NCBI GenBank assembly: GCA_019636795.1
Contig: JAHBWW010000007.1
Coordinates: forward strand, 1 to 64,000
Length of the DNA: 64,000 nt
Direction: 5' to 3'
Origin: Phycisphaeraceae bacterium
Lineage (GTDB): Bacteria > Planctomycetota > Phycisphaerae > Phycisphaerales > UBA1924
Made by a program: the position numbers and the translations under genes. Shown here one piece after another: positions 16,674-26,117 of this stretch (position 1 is the first letter of the stretch; the number at the start of each line of letters is the position of its first letter). The notes beneath the pieces were generated by a model. That model was not told the origin of the DNA, did not search any database, and saw only the letters and a list, made by a program, of their open reading frames with translations.

Positions 16674-17983
16674 ACCTCGATGCTCAATCCCCGCGCCATC
16701 GGAAGCTTTGCGATCATCTCCGCTGCCAAAAGCCGCCGCACAGGGACCAATTCCATGCGATCAAACCCCTCTGCAGCGAACGCATACACCAGCATTGCCC
16801 GCGCAACAGGTTCGCTCAGTCCGCGTGATCGAAAATAAAACACCGCCTCATCATCCACACGCCCGGTTGTCGCGCCATGCGTGCAACGCACATCATCGGC
16901 GTAGATCTCCAGTTGAGGCCTCGCATTCACCCGTGCGTCATCCGACAGCAGCATATTCCGGTTCGTCTGAATCGCATCTGTCTTCTGTGCAACCTTATCT
17001 ACCACGATCCGCCCCGTAAACACGCCACGCGAGCGGTCGTTCATGATCCCCTTGTAGTACTGCCGACTCTCGCAGTTTGGAGCCGCATGACGCACGCGCA
17101 TCGCATTGTCCAGATGCTGATCGTTGTGCCCCACGTACAAACCATTGATCAGACAGTGCGCATGCTCGCCCGCCAGCACCGGAACCACGTTGTTGCGCAC
17201 AATCCTTCCGCCCAGCAGCACCGTATGAGAGTGCACCTTGCTGCGCGCGCCCTGCTCGATGAGCAGCGTTGAGACATTGAACGCTCGCTCGCTCTCACGC
17301 TCCAGCACATAATGCTCGACAAAACCCTCTTCTGCCGCCACGATCTCCGTCAGCGCGTTGCTCAGATACACCGCTTCGTTGCTCAGTCCAGCATACTGCT
17401 CGATCACCTTCACGCTCGCGCCTCGATCAGCCACGATCAGGTTTCGACAATGCGTCGCCACAGGCTCCTGCGTGCTCGTACCGATCGACAGCACATGAAT
17501 GGGCTTTGCAGCCTCACGTCCCGCTTCGACGTGCACAAACAATCCGGGCCCGAACTTTGCATCATTCAAAGCGGTGAAGCCGTCATCATGCTCGCGGCTC
17601 AATCTCCCCAGGTGCCGCCGCGCCGACTCGCGATCAAACGCATCCCCAATCAGACAGCACGTCACACCAGTCCCAAGGCCCGACAGATCGCTCAAGTCCT
17701 CACGAAACACTCCATCCACGAACACCGCTGCCGCTGCATCAAGATCCGGTATCACCAGCCTCGCCACGTCCGCACTCGTCACCTTCTCGCCAGGCGAAGC
17801 ATCCTGCCACCGCGTTTGTGCAATCACCTCCACATTCGTGAAACGCCACGCCTCATCACGCAATGTCGGATACCCAGAACCCTCAAACTTCTCGCGCCCG
17901 AGGCTGCGAAGCGTCTCAACCCATGCAGGCTCGAGTCGATCCATGATGCGCTCCGTCGTGTTGTCCAGCACCCTCGACATCAT
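16670..17983 (-). CDS. sufD: Fe-S cluster assembly scaffold subunit SufD
   Basis: The 437-residue SufB/SufD-type protein is rich in parallel beta-helix strands. SufD features include the N-terminal FEGSGYPTLRDEAWRFTNV and the C-terminal core with ARVNARPQLEIYADDVRCTHGATTGRVDDEAVFYFRSRG (key part DDVRCTHGATTGRVDDEA), which carries the conserved histidine. It forms the SufBC2D scaffold with its neighbours. It starts 12 bases after sufC and overlaps sufS by four bases. Confidence 0.95.
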   Translation of the reverse strand: MMSRVLDNTTERIMDRLEPAWVETLRSLGREKFEGSGYPTLRDEAWRFTNVEVIAQTRWQDASPGEKVTSADVARLVIPDLDAAAAVFVDGVFREDLSDLSGLGTGVTCCLIGDAFDRESARRHLGRLSREHDDGFTALNDAKFGPGLFVHVEAGREAAKPIHVLSIGTSTQEPVATHCRNLIVADRGASVKVIEQYAGLSNEAVYLSNALTEIVAAEEGFVEHYVLERESERAFNVSTLLIEQGARSKVHSHTVLLGGRIVRNNVVPVLAGEHAHCLINGLYVGHNDQHLDNAMRVRHAAPNCESRQYYKGIMNDRSRGVFTGRIVVDKVAQKTDAIQTNRNMLLSDDARVNARPQLEIYADDVRCTHGATTGRVDDEAVFYFRSRGLSEPVARAMLVYAFAAEGFDRMELVPVRRLLAAEMIAKLPMARGLSIEV

Positions 17984-17995
17984 TGCTCCTCAGGC

Positions 17996-18790
17996 TCAGC
18001 GCCCCGCACCCGTCGTCGTAGACTCGCGCACACCGAATGGCGCATACCCATGCTTCTCCAACTCATGCGCGACTTCCTTCCCGCCGCTCTTGGCGATCCG
18101 ACCGCCGATCAGCACATGCACCTGATCGGGTACGATGTAGTTCAGCAGTCTCTGATAATGCGTGATGAGAAGAAATGACCGATGCCCGTCGCGCATCGAG
18201 TTCACGCCGTCAGCCACGATCTTGAGCGCATCAATATCCAACCCGGAATCGCTCTCATCGAGAATTCCCAAAACAGAATCCAGCACCGCCATCTGAAAAA
18301 TCTCGAACCGCTTCTTCTCCCCGCCGCTGAACCCCTCATTCACATTGCGCTTGAGCATCTCGAACGGCACATTGATCTGCTCGGCCTTGGCGCGAAAGTG
18401 CTTGAGCAGAGCGCCTGCGTCCAGCTCGTCCTTGCCCTCGAACGCGCGCTTCGCGTTCACCGCAGCCTTGAGAAACTGCATCGCGCTCACGCCCGGGATC
18501 TCGACCGGATACTGAAACGCCAGAAAGATCCCGGCATTGGCTCGCTCGTCGGGCCCGAGCTCCGTCAGATCCTGACCCTTGTACAGAATCTCGCCTTCGG
18601 TGATCTCATAGTCTTCTTTGCCCGCCAGCACCTGGCTCAGGGTGCTCTTTCCCGAACCATTGGGCCCCATGATCGAGTGCACCTCGCCGGGCATGATCGT
18701 CAGATCAACGCCGCGCAGGATCTCGACCGAAGGCTCCCCTTCCAGCCGAACATGAAGATTCTTGATTTCCAGCAGCGGAGTCGATGTCAT
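17996..18790 (-). CDS. sufC: Fe-S assembly ATPase SufC
   Basis: The 264-residue ABC-type ATPase has Walker A GPNGSGKST, the signature FSGGEKKRFE and Walker B LGILDESDSGLDIDAL, followed by the H-loop LLITHYQRLL. These are the standard SufC motifs. It powers shape changes of the SufBCD scaffold and is soluble, not membrane-bound. It lies between sufB and sufD with a 67-base gap after sufB and 12 bases before sufD. Confidence 0.97.
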   Translation of the reverse strand: MTSTPLLEIKNLHVRLEGEPSVEILRGVDLTIMPGEVHSIMGPNGSGKSTLSQVLAGKEDYEITEGEILYKGQDLTELGPDERANAGIFLAFQYPVEIPGVSAMQFLKAAVNAKRAFEGKDELDAGALLKHFRAKAEQINVPFEMLKRNVNEGFSGGEKKRFEIFQMAVLDSVLGILDESDSGLDIDALKIVADGVNSMRDGHRSFLLITHYQRLLNYIVPDQVHVLIGGRIAKSGGKEVAHELEKHGYAPFGVRESTTTGAGR

Positions 18791-18857
18791 CTCCGAATTT
18801 CCTTTCGTCTAACTGTTCGAGCCGCTCCTTCAAGGCTGCGACTCATCAAACCATTCC

Positions 18858-20345
18858 TCATCCCACCGAGCCTTCAAGCGAAACCGCCAGCAGCTTGTTC
18901 GCTTCGACCGCAAACTCCATGGGCAGTTCACTGAACACTTCCTTGCAGAATCCATTGACCAGCAGGCTCACCGCGTCTTCCTCGCTGATGCCGCGAGCGG
19001 TGCAGTAGAACAGCTGATCCTCCGCGATCTTGGTTGTGCTCGCTTCGTGCTCCGCGGTCGCGGTCGAGTTGCGGATGTCCACATACGGAAACGTGTGCGC
19101 CCCGCACTTGTCACCGATCAGAATCGAATCGCACTGCGTGTAGTTGTGCGCATTGGTCGCGCCCTTGTTCATCTGCACGAGCCCCCGATATGTGTTCTGC
19201 CCTTCACCAGCCGAGATTCCCTTGCTCACGATCGTGCTCGTCGTGTTCTTACCGATGTGAATCATCTTCGTGCCCGTGTCGGCCTGTTGTCGCAAGTTGG
19301 TCAGCGCGACCGAGTAGAACTCCCCCTTGCTGCCATCACCCTGAAGAATCACCGACGGATACTTCCAGGTGATCGCAGACCCTGTCTCGACTTGTGTCCA
19401 CGATATTCGGCTGTTCTCGCCCTTGCAGATCCCGCGCTTGGTCACGAAGTTGTAGATCCCACCCTTGCCCTGCGCATCGCCCGGATACCAGTTCTGAATC
19501 GTCGAATACTTGATGTACGCTCCCTTGAACGCCACCAACTCCACCACCGCTGCGTGCAACTGATTTTCGTCACGCATCGGCGCGGTGCAGCCTTCGAGAT
19601 AACTCACCTCCGCTCCTTCATCCGCAATGATGAGCGTCCGCTCGAATTGTCCAGTATTGCGCGCATTGATCCGGAAGTAGGTGCTCAGTTCCATCGGGCA
19701 CTTGACACCCTTGGGCACATACACAAACGACCCGTCGCTGAAGACTGCCGAGTTGAGTGTGGCAAAGAAATTATCCGAGTAAGGCACCACACTGCCGAGA
19801 TACTTCTGCACCAATTCCGGGTGCTCGCGCACAGCTTCAGAGATTGAACAGAAAATCACCCCATGCGACTTCAACTCCTCCTGAAACGTCGTCTTCACCG
19901 ACACCGAATCGAACACCGCATCAACCGCAACCTTGCGCCCCTCGGCAGGAGTCGCAGCAGCCCCCACCACGCCCAACAGAGCAGCCTGCTCGCCCAGTGG
20001 AATGCCCAGTTTGGCGTAAGTCTCCAGAATCTTGGGATCCACCTCATCCAGACTCGCAGGCCCGGTCTTGGGTGCCGCGTAGTAACTGATACCTTTATAG
20101 TCGATCGGAGGGTAGCCATAGGGCAAAAACACCCATTCAGGCTCCTTCATCTCCAACCATTTCCGGTAGGCCTTCAGGCGCCAGTCCAATAGCCATTCCG
20201 GCTCTGACTTCTTCGCAGAGATAAAACGGACAATATCTTCGCTCAAACCGGGGGGGGCATAATCCTGCTCGATGTCCGTCACGAAGCCGTACTTGTACTC
20301 CCGGCGATCGCTGGTAATCTTTGCGACTTCTTCAGTGGTCGTCAT
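18858..20345 (-). CDS. sufB: Fe-S cluster assembly scaffold subunit SufB
   Basis: The 495-residue protein is the lead gene of the suf operon. It shows typical SufB sequence: [18 protein letters not shown] near the start, [23 protein letters not shown], the C-terminal [18 protein letters not shown] and [27 protein letters not shown]. SufB holds the nascent cluster. I start at ATG 20345 because GAGGGG precedes it; a GTG six bases upstream is possible. Upstream lie a Fur-box-like site and an 18-20 base palindrome, suggesting iron or stress control. Confidence 0.96.
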   Translation of the reverse strand: MTTTEEVAKITSDRREYKYGFVTDIEQDYAPPGLSEDIVRFISAKKSEPEWLLDWRLKAYRKWLEMKEPEWVFLPYGYPPIDYKGISYYAAPKTGPASLDEVDPKILETYAKLGIPLGEQAALLGVVGAAATPAEGRKVAVDAVFDSVSVKTTFQEELKSHGVIFCSISEAVREHPELVQKYLGSVVPYSDNFFATLNSAVFSDGSFVYVPKGVKCPMELSTYFRINARNTGQFERTLIIADEGAEVSYLEGCTAPMRDENQLHAAVVELVAFKGAYIKYSTIQNWYPGDAQGKGGIYNFVTKRGICKGENSRISWTQVETGSAITWKYPSVILQGDGSKGEFYSVALTNLRQQADTGTKMIHIGKNTTSTIVSKGISAGEGQNTYRGLVQMNKGATNAHNYTQCDSILIGDKCGAHTFPYVDIRNSTATAEHEASTTKIAEDQLFYCTARGISEEDAVSLLVNGFCKEVFSELPMEFAVEANKLLAVSLEGSVG

Positions 20346-20370
20346 GCGCACCCCCTCGACGAGGACAATA

Positions 20371-20390
20371 AACGGATCTCAAGATCCGTT
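20371..20390. promoter_or_regulatory. Perfect 9+9 inverted repeat upstream of sufB
   Basis: AACGGATCT and AGATCCGTT are separated by CA. The repeat ends 26 bases from the sufB start codon and could be an operator or a 5' mRNA hairpin. Confidence 0.55.
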
Positions 20391-20393
20391 AAT

Positions 20394-20412
20394 GAGATTG
20401 AGAATCATTCTA
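20394..20412. promoter_or_regulatory. Fur-box-like site upstream of the suf operon
   Basis: The 19 bases centred on AGAATCATTCT match the classic 19-base Fur consensus (GATAATGATAATCATTATC) at 14 positions by hand count. Iron control of suf operons by Fur is known in other bacteria. Confidence 0.5.
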
Positions 20413-20444
20413 AAAGATAAGTCTAGCGCGCCGAAGTCATTCCG

Positions 20445-20999
20445 TCAGCCTGTACGTTCGGTTCCACTCCTCAGGACCACCCTCCCCAGCAGATGGTGTT
20501 CCGCCCCGCTCGGCTTGAGCACGCTGCTCATCAAACAAATCTCGCGCACCGCAAACGTGCCAGCTTCAACGGGTACTGGGCCGATCTTCTCAATCCCGCC
20601 TGGTCGCCATCTCGCGAGCGTCACATGTGGCACATATGCACGGCCCGAATTTTTGTGACTGAATCGGTGGGCCAACCTCCGCTGCAATTCTGCCAGTTCA
20701 TACGGCAAGTCCAGCTCGACGGCGACCAGTCGTGGCGAACGCTCCGGGAGGCCGATCAACCGGATTGGAGTGACTTCAAACGCTGCAAGCCCAGAAGCCG
20801 CCCGCTCCAATGTCTCGCGAATGCGAGGGAGTTCGCGTCGCTCAACCGGCCCGATGAAATGAACCGTCAGGTGCATGTCGCTCGCCACCTGGTGCGGCGG
20901 AAGTGCGACCAGTTCGAGAAGCCCTACCAACGCCACCACAGTCTGAGGCGGGGGATATGCCGCGACAAACAACCTTACCTTTTCTGAATGAAGCGGCAT
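20445..20999 (-). CDS. thpR: RNA 2',3'-cyclic phosphodiesterase (ThpR/LigT family)
   Basis: The 184-residue protein has the two HxTx motifs that define 2H phosphoesterases, HLTVHFIG and HVTLAR, each in its expected half, with the N-terminal RLFVAAYPP strand and SSVLKPSGAEH near the end. These enzymes open 2',3'-cyclic phosphates of RNA ends. I prefer the ATG at 20999 (MPLHSEKVRLF) over one 42 bases upstream because family members begin just before the RLF strand. It is a single gene, divergent from the fucosidase. Confidence 0.9.
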   Translation of the reverse strand: MPLHSEKVRLFVAAYPPPQTVVALVGLLELVALPPHQVASDMHLTVHFIGPVERRELPRIRETLERAASGLAAFEVTPIRLIGLPERSPRLVAVELDLPYELAELQRRLAHRFSHKNSGRAYVPHVTLARWRPGGIEKIGPVPVEAGTFAVREICLMSSVLKPSGAEHHLLGRVVLRSGTERTG

Positions 21000-21063
21000 A
21001 GGCGATTGTTGCCGCGTCACAGCACGCTGACAGTTCTGCAATCTTCTTCATCGGTCTGAAATC

Positions 21064-21072
21064 TGGTACGAT
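21064..21072 (+). promoter_or_regulatory. Candidate extended -10 element of the fucosidase gene
   Basis: TGGTACGAT has the extended -10 form (TGn before a TANNNT hexamer) and lies about 30 bases before the start codon. The -35 region is weak. Confidence 0.35.
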
Positions 21073-21100
21073 TTGACAACACGGTTCCGGAGATTTGGCG

Positions 21101-23176
21101 ATGCGCTTTATGCCAATTACGCTTGCTGCCCTTGGTCTGTGTCTTGGCGTTGCACCAGTCCGCGCCGCCCCACCAGACGATGAACGCATGACGTGGTGGC
21201 GTCAAGCCCGCTTTGGCATGTTCATTCATTGGGGCCTCTACGCCATTCCCGCCGGCGAGTGGGGCCAGGGAACCGACCACGGTGAGTGGATCCGCACCAC
21301 GGCCCAGATCCCACTCGAAACCTACTCGAACTTCCAGCACGATTTCAACCCGGTTCACTTCGATGCCGACCAGTGGTGCCGCATCGCCAAAGACGCCGGC
21401 ATGCAGTACATCGTCATCACGACCAAACACCACGACGGATTCGCCCTGTTCGACTCGGGCGTGAGCGACTTTGACATCATGTCCACGCCATTTGCACGCG
21501 ACATCATGGACGAACTGGCCGATGCATGCCGCCGCCACGGACTGCGGATCTGCTGGTACCACTCAATCATGGACTGGCACCACCCGGACTATCTGCCACG
21601 ACGAAACTGGGAAGCCGATTCGCGTCCCGCCGAGGGTGCCGATTTCGATCGCTACGTCGCCTTTCTCCACGCGCAAGTCACAGAACTGCTCACCAAGTAC
21701 GGCGACATCGGCGTCATGTGGTTCGACGGCGAGTGGGAGAACACCTGGACCCACGAACGCGGCAAGGAACTCTACGAACTCTGTCGCAGCCTCCAACCCG
21801 ACGTCATCGTGAATAACCGTGTCGATGTCGGCAGGCAGGGCATGGCAGGATTTTCCGCCGAAGGCTTTTTTGGCGACTTCGGCACGCCCGAACAGGAAGT
21901 GCCCGCAACAGGCCTGCCAGGTGTGGACTGGGAAACATGCATGACCATGAACCGCCACTGGGGATGGAACAAACATGACACGCAGTGGAAATCAACGACC
22001 CAACTCATCCACACCCTCGTCGACATCGCAAGCAAGGGTGGCAATTTCCTGCTCAATGTCGGTCCACGCGCCGATGGTACATTCCCGCCCCAGGCCGAGC
22101 GAAGGCTCACCGAAATCGGACACTGGATGAACCTCAATGGCGAAGCAATCTATGGCACGACCGCAAGCCCTTTCATCAACCTGCCATTCGTCGGTCGCGC
22201 CACGCTGCGCGAAGGAGACGAGCAATCGACGATCTATCTGCACGTCTTTGAATGGCCCGAGACGCACCAGATCACGCTTCAGGATTTCGGCGGTAGCGTC
22301 ATCGGTGCACGCCTGCTCTCGGACCGCAACACCGCCTTGCGCGTTCAGGGACCGCCACACAACTCGCAATTGGCACGTGCCCATCGCATCGCGCGCATCC
22401 TGCTCCCACCCGTGATGCCCGATGAACGCTGCACCGTCATCGCACTCGATATCGAGGGGCGGCCCGTGATCTTCAGCGAGCCGGCGATTGCGTCCTCGTA
22501 CGATGCGATCTCTGGCAATTCGGAGATCGTCTCGTTCGTCAACCCAATCGAAATCAAGCTCTCGACGCGCACCGGTACGATTCGCTACACCCTCAACGGA
22601 CACAAGCCGACTACATCTTCTCCGCAATATACCGGCCCATTTGTTCTCAGCGAGAGTGCAACGGTCACTGCAACGACGTTTGACGGAAACTGGGACATGT
22701 CGGATCCTGCACAGCGACACTTCCAACGTGTCGAACCACAGGCAGGATCGGCCCAGCGCGGAGCATCAGCCGGGCTCGCGGCCCAGCGGATTGACGGAGT
22801 GTATTCATCACTTCCTGACTTTGCCGCGGCACAACAAATCGGAGCTGCAACAAGTATCGGTCTCACGCCGGAGTGGTCCCGAGAAAACATCGCGCTCCGC
22901 AAGAGCGGCGTACTGACGCTCGAACACGACGGCATGTACCACTTCTCGCTCACTTCCGACGATGGTTCCCGATTGTGGATCAATGGAGTACTCTTAATCG
23001 ACAATGACGGGCTTCACCACGCCAGAACAATGCACGGCTCGGGCGCCCTCGCCGCCGGTCATCATCAAATCGTCGTCGAGTGGTTCAACCGATCGGGCGG
23101 GGCAACGCTCGAACTGCTCATGGCCCGCGATCACCATCCCCCCGCCCCGGTCCCCGCAAAGGCACTGAGCCACTGA
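21101..23176 (+). CDS. Secreted alpha-L-fucosidase (GH29) with chitobiase-like and PA14 domains
   Basis: The 691-residue protein has a signal peptide (MRFMPITLAALGLCLGVAPVRA). The GH29 catalytic domain shows WWRQARFGMFIHWGLYA, TTKHHDGFALFDS and the nucleophile aspartate in GVMWFDGEWENTW (about residue 210), then NNRVD. A short domain resembling the chitobiase C-terminal fold lies at about 480-535 (GTIRYTLNGHKPTTSSP), and a PA14-type carbohydrate-binding module at about 596-680 (FSLTSDDGSRLWINGVLL). It removes alpha-L-fucose from glycans outside the cytoplasm. GGAG precedes the ATG at 21101. The glycosylasparaginase gene follows 27 bases later. Confidence 0.93.
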   Translation: MRFMPITLAALGLCLGVAPVRAAPPDDERMTWWRQARFGMFIHWGLYAIPAGEWGQGTDHGEWIRTTAQIPLETYSNFQHDFNPVHFDADQWCRIAKDAGMQYIVITTKHHDGFALFDSGVSDFDIMSTPFARDIMDELADACRRHGLRICWYHSIMDWHHPDYLPRRNWEADSRPAEGADFDRYVAFLHAQVTELLTKYGDIGVMWFDGEWENTWTHERGKELYELCRSLQPDVIVNNRVDVGRQGMAGFSAEGFFGDFGTPEQEVPATGLPGVDWETCMTMNRHWGWNKHDTQWKSTTQLIHTLVDIASKGGNFLLNVGPRADGTFPPQAERRLTEIGHWMNLNGEAIYGTTASPFINLPFVGRATLREGDEQSTIYLHVFEWPETHQITLQDFGGSVIGARLLSDRNTALRVQGPPHNSQLARAHRIARILLPPVMPDERCTVIALDIEGRPVIFSEPAIASSYDAISGNSEIVSFVNPIEIKLSTRTGTIRYTLNGHKPTTSSPQYTGPFVLSESATVTATTFDGNWDMSDPAQRHFQRVEPQAGSAQRGASAGLAAQRIDGVYSSLPDFAAAQQIGAATSIGLTPEWSRENIALRKSGVLTLEHDGMYHFSLTSDDGSRLWINGVLLIDNDGLHHARTMHGSGALAAGHHQIVVEWFNRSGGATLELLMARDHHPPAPVPAKALSH

Positions 23177-23203
23177 ATCTTGCACAAGACACAGGAGTCT
23201 GCC

Positions 23204-24283
23204 ATGAATGATCGAAGGGAGTTTCTCGCCATGATGAGCGCAGCCGCATTCGGCGGGATTGCAGGTTCAGCTTCAGGAGGTGCTGCTGGCTCGTCCTCAC
23301 GCGGGCCGGGCGATGAGCACCGGGGGCCATGCGTCATCGCAAGCGCCAATGGCCTGCGCAACAACGACACAGGATGTGTCGTCACGGCGATGAACGCCGT
23401 CCGCCGCGGTCTCGATCCCGTTGATGCCGTCGTTGCAGGTGTCAAACTTGTAGAAGATGATCCCGACGATCATTCAGTCGGCCTCGGCGGGTTGCCCAAC
23501 GAAGACGGAATCGTGCAACTCGACGCCTCAGTCATGCACGGCCCGACCCACAAGGCCGGTGCCGTCGCTGCACTCGAAAACATCCGCTACGCCTCCGAAG
23601 TCGCCTTGCATGTGCTCAAACGCACCGATCACATTCTCCTGGTCGGCGAAGGGGCAAAGAAGTTTGCACTTCGCATGGGATACAAGGAAGAAAACCTTCT
23701 GACCGACAAAGCCCGCAAGATCTGGCTTCAATGGAAAGCCAACATGAGCCGGGAGGATGACTGGCTCAACGATGACGAGATGGATTTCCCCCCGCCCGCG
23801 CACTCACGCATCGACCCCACACAGCCTTTCACCTACGGCACCATCAACTGCTCGGCAGTCAATGACCAGGGCACACTGGCAAGTTGCACCACCACGAGCG
23901 GACTGAGCTACAAGATACCCGGACGCGTCGGCGATTCACCGATCGTCGGTGCAGGCATGTACGTCGATAACGAAATCGGAGCCGCAGGCGCGACCGGGCG
24001 AGGCGAGGCAGCCATCGCAAACTGCACTGCCTACGAAATCGTTCGCTCCATGAGCCAGGGCATGACACCGACCGAAGCCTGCCTGCACGCTGTACGCCGC
24101 ATGGCAGACCGCACACTCGAGAAGCGGCTGCGGAACGATAAAGGACAGCCAAACTTCAACGTCATTGTCTACGCCCTGCGCAAAGACGGCGCGTACGGCT
24201 CCGCATCGATCCACCCCGGAGCGCGATTCGCTGTCTACGACTCCACAGGCCCGAAACACGTCAACGCCGCGTCGCTCTTGTAG
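23204..24283 (+). CDS. Tat-exported N4-(beta-N-acetylglucosaminyl)-L-asparaginase
   Basis: This is a 359-residue Ntn-hydrolase. The N-terminus MNDRREFLAMMSAAAFGG is a Tat signal. The precursor should cleave itself before Thr213 in YGTINCS, which becomes the catalytic N-terminal nucleophile. Flanking family motifs are GGLPNEDGIVQLDAS, SCTTTSGLSYKIPGRVGDSPI and GAGMYVDNEIGAAGATGRGE. The residue before Thr is Gly, as in plant-type asparaginases, rather than the Asp of classic glycosylasparaginases. It splits GlcNAc from asparagine of glycopeptides. AGGAG precedes the chosen ATG. It is co-directional and closely spaced with the fucosidase. Confidence 0.92.
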   Translation: MNDRREFLAMMSAAAFGGIAGSASGGAAGSSSRGPGDEHRGPCVIASANGLRNNDTGCVVTAMNAVRRGLDPVDAVVAGVKLVEDDPDDHSVGLGGLPNEDGIVQLDASVMHGPTHKAGAVAALENIRYASEVALHVLKRTDHILLVGEGAKKFALRMGYKEENLLTDKARKIWLQWKANMSREDDWLNDDEMDFPPPAHSRIDPTQPFTYGTINCSAVNDQGTLASCTTTSGLSYKIPGRVGDSPIVGAGMYVDNEIGAAGATGRGEAAIANCTAYEIVRSMSQGMTPTEACLHAVRRMADRTLEKRLRNDKGQPNFNVIVYALRKDGAYGSASIHPGARFAVYDSTGPKHVNAASLL

Positions 24284-24295
24284 TGCCACACTCTG

Positions 24296-25462
24296 TCAGA
24301 AAATCATCCCGATCTGGGCAAAGATCGAAAACTGGTCGTCGTTCGGGCTTGCGAGCAGACCCGAACCCGTGCTCGTGCCGACGAGCGAACCCGCCTGAGC
24401 GTCAAGATACCACATGGCCTGAACCTTCACAACCACAGCGTGGCTTTCCGGAATGACATACCAATTAAGCCCGGCAGTGATCGTGCCAAAGTCGTGAGTC
24501 ACCCCGGGTCGGTCATCGTCAGCGATGACGATGTCGTATCGCCCCCAGAGTTCGACGGCGTCGCTCACGAAGACCCCGCCTTGCACCACCACGCCAAAGT
24601 CATCGAAGCTTCCGCTCGCAGTGTCCGAATGTCGCCCGATGAACGCTGCAAAGGCGTTCCATCCATCGCCTTCGAGCGAGAGATCGAGTGTGTACTGCGC
24701 GAAGTCGAGATCGGTCGTGTTGCCCGTTTCGCCGCCGGTCTGGTAATGACCCGCTGCGCCAATCATCGCGGCAAAGTCTGACCCACGCCAACTTGTGAAG
24801 TCGCGGAACTGGCTCCACGCGCCTGCAAGTTTGTGATCGAGGCGACCCGTAACCGCAAAATCAGCCGCACTCGCAGCGTCAAACCGCGTGTTGAGCGTGT
24901 TCATGCCGTTGTGGATCGCAATCGCCCCCCGCCAGTCCTCCGACTCGCGTGAAGCCTGCACCCCAAGACTGCGCGACTGCGAAAAAACTGAGTTGGTGGG
25001 CGATCGCTCAGCAGCAAGTAGAATCGCATCGGATACCAATTCCTCGCGCAGCAGCGGCATCTTGAACTGCCCGAACTGCAGCACCCAGCCGCTTTCAAGC
25101 CGATGCCCGATGAACCCATCCAGAAGCGTGCCCGCTCCGCTCGGGCTGAGCTCGGTCATGACGTTGAAGGTCCAGTTCTCCATGATCTGGCCACTCAACT
25201 GGACCCGCGAGCGACGGGCCATGAACCCGTTTGTGAAGTCGTTGCCGCCTGCATCATCATCGCGCCAGTTGAGGTGATAACGAAACTGCAAGTACCCGCC
25301 GATGTTCAATCTCGCGCCTTCACTTTCCTGCGCGATGAAGAACTGCTTGTTGCGAACTCCGGCCGATCCGCTTGCGATTGACCCCTCCTGAGCACACGCG
25401 TGTGCAGCCATCCACGCCAGCACAGCCAAAGCACGAACAGCAGTCGCAGAAATCGGTGTCAT
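24296..25462 (-). CDS. Outer-membrane porin of the phosphate-selective (OprO/OprP) type
   Basis: The 388-residue protein has a signal peptide ending near AHACAQ and then about 16 predicted beta strands. It begins LNIGGYLQFRYHLNW, contains the OprP-family segment RRSRVQLSGQIMENWTFNVMTE and FGQFKMPLLREELVSD, and ends with the outer-membrane signature IGMIF (terminal Phe). Porins of this family carry anions or polyanions. The true substrate cannot be told from sequence. It lies 109 bases downstream of an ECF sigma factor gene on the same strand and may be a target or simply a neighbour. Confidence 0.85.
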   Translation of the reverse strand: MTPISATAVRALAVLAWMAAHACAQEGSIASGSAGVRNKQFFIAQESEGARLNIGGYLQFRYHLNWRDDDAGGNDFTNGFMARRSRVQLSGQIMENWTFNVMTELSPSGAGTLLDGFIGHRLESGWVLQFGQFKMPLLREELVSDAILLAAERSPTNSVFSQSRSLGVQASRESEDWRGAIAIHNGMNTLNTRFDAASAADFAVTGRLDHKLAGAWSQFRDFTSWRGSDFAAMIGAAGHYQTGGETGNTTDLDFAQYTLDLSLEGDGWNAFAAFIGRHSDTASGSFDDFGVVVQGGVFVSDAVELWGRYDIVIADDDRPGVTHDFGTITAGLNWYVIPESHAVVVKVQAMWYLDAQAGSLVGTSTGSGLLASPNDDQFSIFAQIGMIF

Positions 25463-25571
25463 GAGTAAACTCGCGTATACAAAGCCAAGTGTTGAATCGC
25501 CTGCGGACCAACCCCGCTCACAGGATCGTCAAGTAAACGCTTCTTCACAGTCGGAGAACTCATCCACAGCC

Positions 25572-26117
25572 TCAACTCTCGACCTCAGAATCGAGTGTGT
25601 TCGCCCCGCGCAGCATCGAGCGAAGCTTGAGCCGAGCGCGAAATGCTCGGGTGTACACCGTTCCGGCCGCTATGCCGAACATAGCCCCGACATCTTCCGC
25701 GGTCAGTTCGCGCGTCGAGAGCAATACCAATGCGAGCCGCTGATCCTCAGGCAATGACTCGAGCGCACGCAGAAGCTCCCAAGTTGTCTCGACCCATGCC
25801 AGCCGATCCATCGGCGAATGCTCAGCCTTCTGGTATGCGGATACCCTTGAAATTGCCTGATTCAGGCTGGTCACTCGGCGAGCCCGCGACCGCACGCGCA
25901 GCGACTCGCGCACCGCGATGCGATAGAGCCAGGTGCCGGGCCTGGCCTCCCCACGAAAAGACCTCGCGCCAGCATGGGCGCACAGGAAAGTCTCCTGCAG
26001 CGCATCCTCCGCCAGCGCAAAGTCGCCCGTGATTCTGAGAGCAAGGCCGAGCAGCCCATGCTGGTGCTGCTCGAACAATGCTGCAAGATCAAGTGTTGAT
26101 TGCGGCTGCTGATTCAA
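25572..26117 (-). CDS. ECF-type RNA polymerase sigma factor
   Basis: The 181-residue sigma-70 family factor has region 2 (LAEDALQETFLCAHAGARSFRG, key motif AEDALQETF, then TWLYRIAVRESLRVR) and region 4 (ALESLPEDQRLALVLL ... LTAEDVGAMFGIAAGTVYTRAFRARLKL). I take the TTG at 26117 as start: it overlaps the stop of the upstream membrane protein gene (TTGA) and has AAGGA nine bases upstream. In-frame codons further up lie inside that gene. It is likely co-translated with its presumed anti-sigma factor, and its regulon is unknown. Confidence 0.9.
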   Translation of the reverse strand: MNQQPQSTLDLAALFEQHQHGLLGLALRITGDFALAEDALQETFLCAHAGARSFRGEARPGTWLYRIAVRESLRVRSRARRVTSLNQAISRVSAYQKAEHSPMDRLAWVETTWELLRALESLPEDQRLALVLLSTRELTAEDVGAMFGIAAGTVYTRAFRARLKLRSMLRGANTLDSEVES

